Origin: a virus
IMG/VR virus record: IMGVR_UViG_3300044974_000755
Coordinates: 1 to 24,390 of that record
Length of the DNA: 24,390 nucleotides
Direction: 5' to 3' (one strand)
The notes beneath the pieces are model-generated. The model ran no database searches. It had not been told where the DNA came from and saw only the letters and a list, made by a program, of their open reading frames with translations. A program made the translations under genes and the position numbers. Of this stretch, positions 23,828 to 24,390 are shown piece after piece (position 1 is the first letter of the stretch; the number at the start of each line of letters is the position of its first letter).

Positions 23828-24390
23828 AATCTACGTTTTTCTTTTCTTATAAGTTTCATAAAGGGTCTTAAGAAATTAACCCAAGCTTCGTCATTTTTCG
23901 GAAGGTACTTAAAAAGTCCATCTTCCATCATAAGTCTCATCAAATTTTTATATCCTCTGTCGGTGGGGTCAATTGTGTCAATATGAATTTGTTCGACAAG
24001 TGATTTACCATCCTCCGTGATTAAGGGATTACTGAGGTCAACAATTTTTTGGTTAACTCTATAAAACTCTTCTCCAAGTATACCATTTTTGGTCCGTCCA
24101 GTCAAAATATTTTGAACTGTTTTGGGAACCTTTTTTTGCCTTATATCTCGTGCGTTATCGAGAATTTCTTGAATAGTGCTTGGTTTATCAAGCAAAAAAG
24201 GGAATAATTTGACTAAAGTTTTTTCACCCAAACCCTCGATACCATCGATGTTGTCAGATTTATCACCTGTGAAAACTTTTGTAATAGTTACGTTGTAGTG
24301 TGGTATATCCACTTTGTTAATAGTAACCTTATCTCCGAACTTCAAATACTTCTTTATTACAGGGGAATAGATTGTCACATTTTCTGAAAT
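23824..24390 (-). CDS. rnh: RNase H / 5'-3' exonuclease, T4 Rnh-like (partial, N-terminus beyond right edge)
   Basis: The frame is open to the window end, so the first visible residues (ISENVTIYSPVIKKYL) are internal; a GTG at 24378 is not a convincing start. The 188 visible residues include FTGDKSDNIDGIEGLGEKT, the metal-binding Asp pair followed by the helix-hairpin-helix (H3TH) DNA-binding motif of FEN-1/T4 RNase H-type nucleases. T4 RNase H has 305 aa, so roughly the N-terminal third, with the first acidic residues, is missing. The enzyme removes RNA primers and adjacent DNA from lagging-strand fragments, which fits the nearby helicase. The C-terminus is basic (KLIRKEKRRL). It is coupled to the oxygenase by an ATGA overlap. 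Confidence 0.88.
   Translation of the reverse strand: MSENVTIYSPVIKKYLKFGDKVTINKVDIPHYNVTITKVFTGDKSDNIDGIEGLGEKTLVKLFPFLLDKPSTIQEILDNARDIRQKKVPKTVQNILTGRTKNGILGEEFYRVNQKIVDLSNPLITEDGKSLVEQIHIDTIDPTDRGYKNLMRLMMEDGLFKYLPKNDEAWVNFLRPFMKLIRKEKRRL

Overview
The window looks like part of a large, AT-rich, T4-like contractile-tailed bacteriophage (or a prophage/metagenomic contig of one). Every gene I can support lies on the minus strand, so transcription runs from high to low coordinates. Recognisable T4-type modules are an RNase H-type 5'-3' exonuclease, a gp41/DnaB-type replicative helicase, and the baseplate wedge proteins gp25 and gp6. Several features suggest a Bacteroidota host: SprB-type repeats in a putative tail adhesin, a DUF5522-type small Cys protein, a PKD domain, and A/T-rich translation starts with almost no Shine-Dalgarno sequence. 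The host assignment is an inference; no host gene is present.

Reading in the direction of transcription: (1) 24390-21216 is a replication block with RNase H (cut by the window edge), a 2-oxoglutarate/Fe(II) oxygenase, an unknown 150-aa protein and the helicase. (2) A 135-bp AT-rich intergenic stretch with an inverted repeat leads into a compact adenosylcobalamin-dependent (class II) ribonucleotide reductase, 21080-19218, then a 65-aa DUF5522-like protein. A strong intrinsic-terminator-like hairpin lies inside the 5' part of that small gene, at what looks like the border between nucleotide/replication genes and virion genes. (3) 19002-16685 encodes gp25 and gp6. (4) 16599-4252 holds seven large, tightly overlapping, mostly unfamiliar virion genes. 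One is a 1149-aa protein with an unexpected hydrophobic block, one is a PKD-domain protein, and one is a 992-aa protein with a tail-protein-I (P2 gpI / T4 gp7-like) motif. (5) 4259-1 is an adhesin or fibre block: a SprB-repeat protein, a small Cys-rich protein, a Thr/Pro-stalk protein, and a Gly-X-Y (collagen-like) fibre that runs off the left edge.

The block from 13166 to 4252 and the pair 4259/2112 are chained by short overlaps, including ATGA and TAATG junctions, which suggests translational coupling and a long polycistronic late mRNA. Where genes are not overlapped, the start codon is usually preceded by a TATTTAT-like element, a candidate phage promoter or translation signal.

The part most worth a second look is the left third. 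There the phage appears to have assembled host-adhesin-like modules (SprB repeats, PT stalk, collagen-like triplets, PKD) into its host-recognition apparatus. No tRNA, CRISPR array, insertion sequence or integrase was seen, and there is no gene-free stretch longer than 300 bases.
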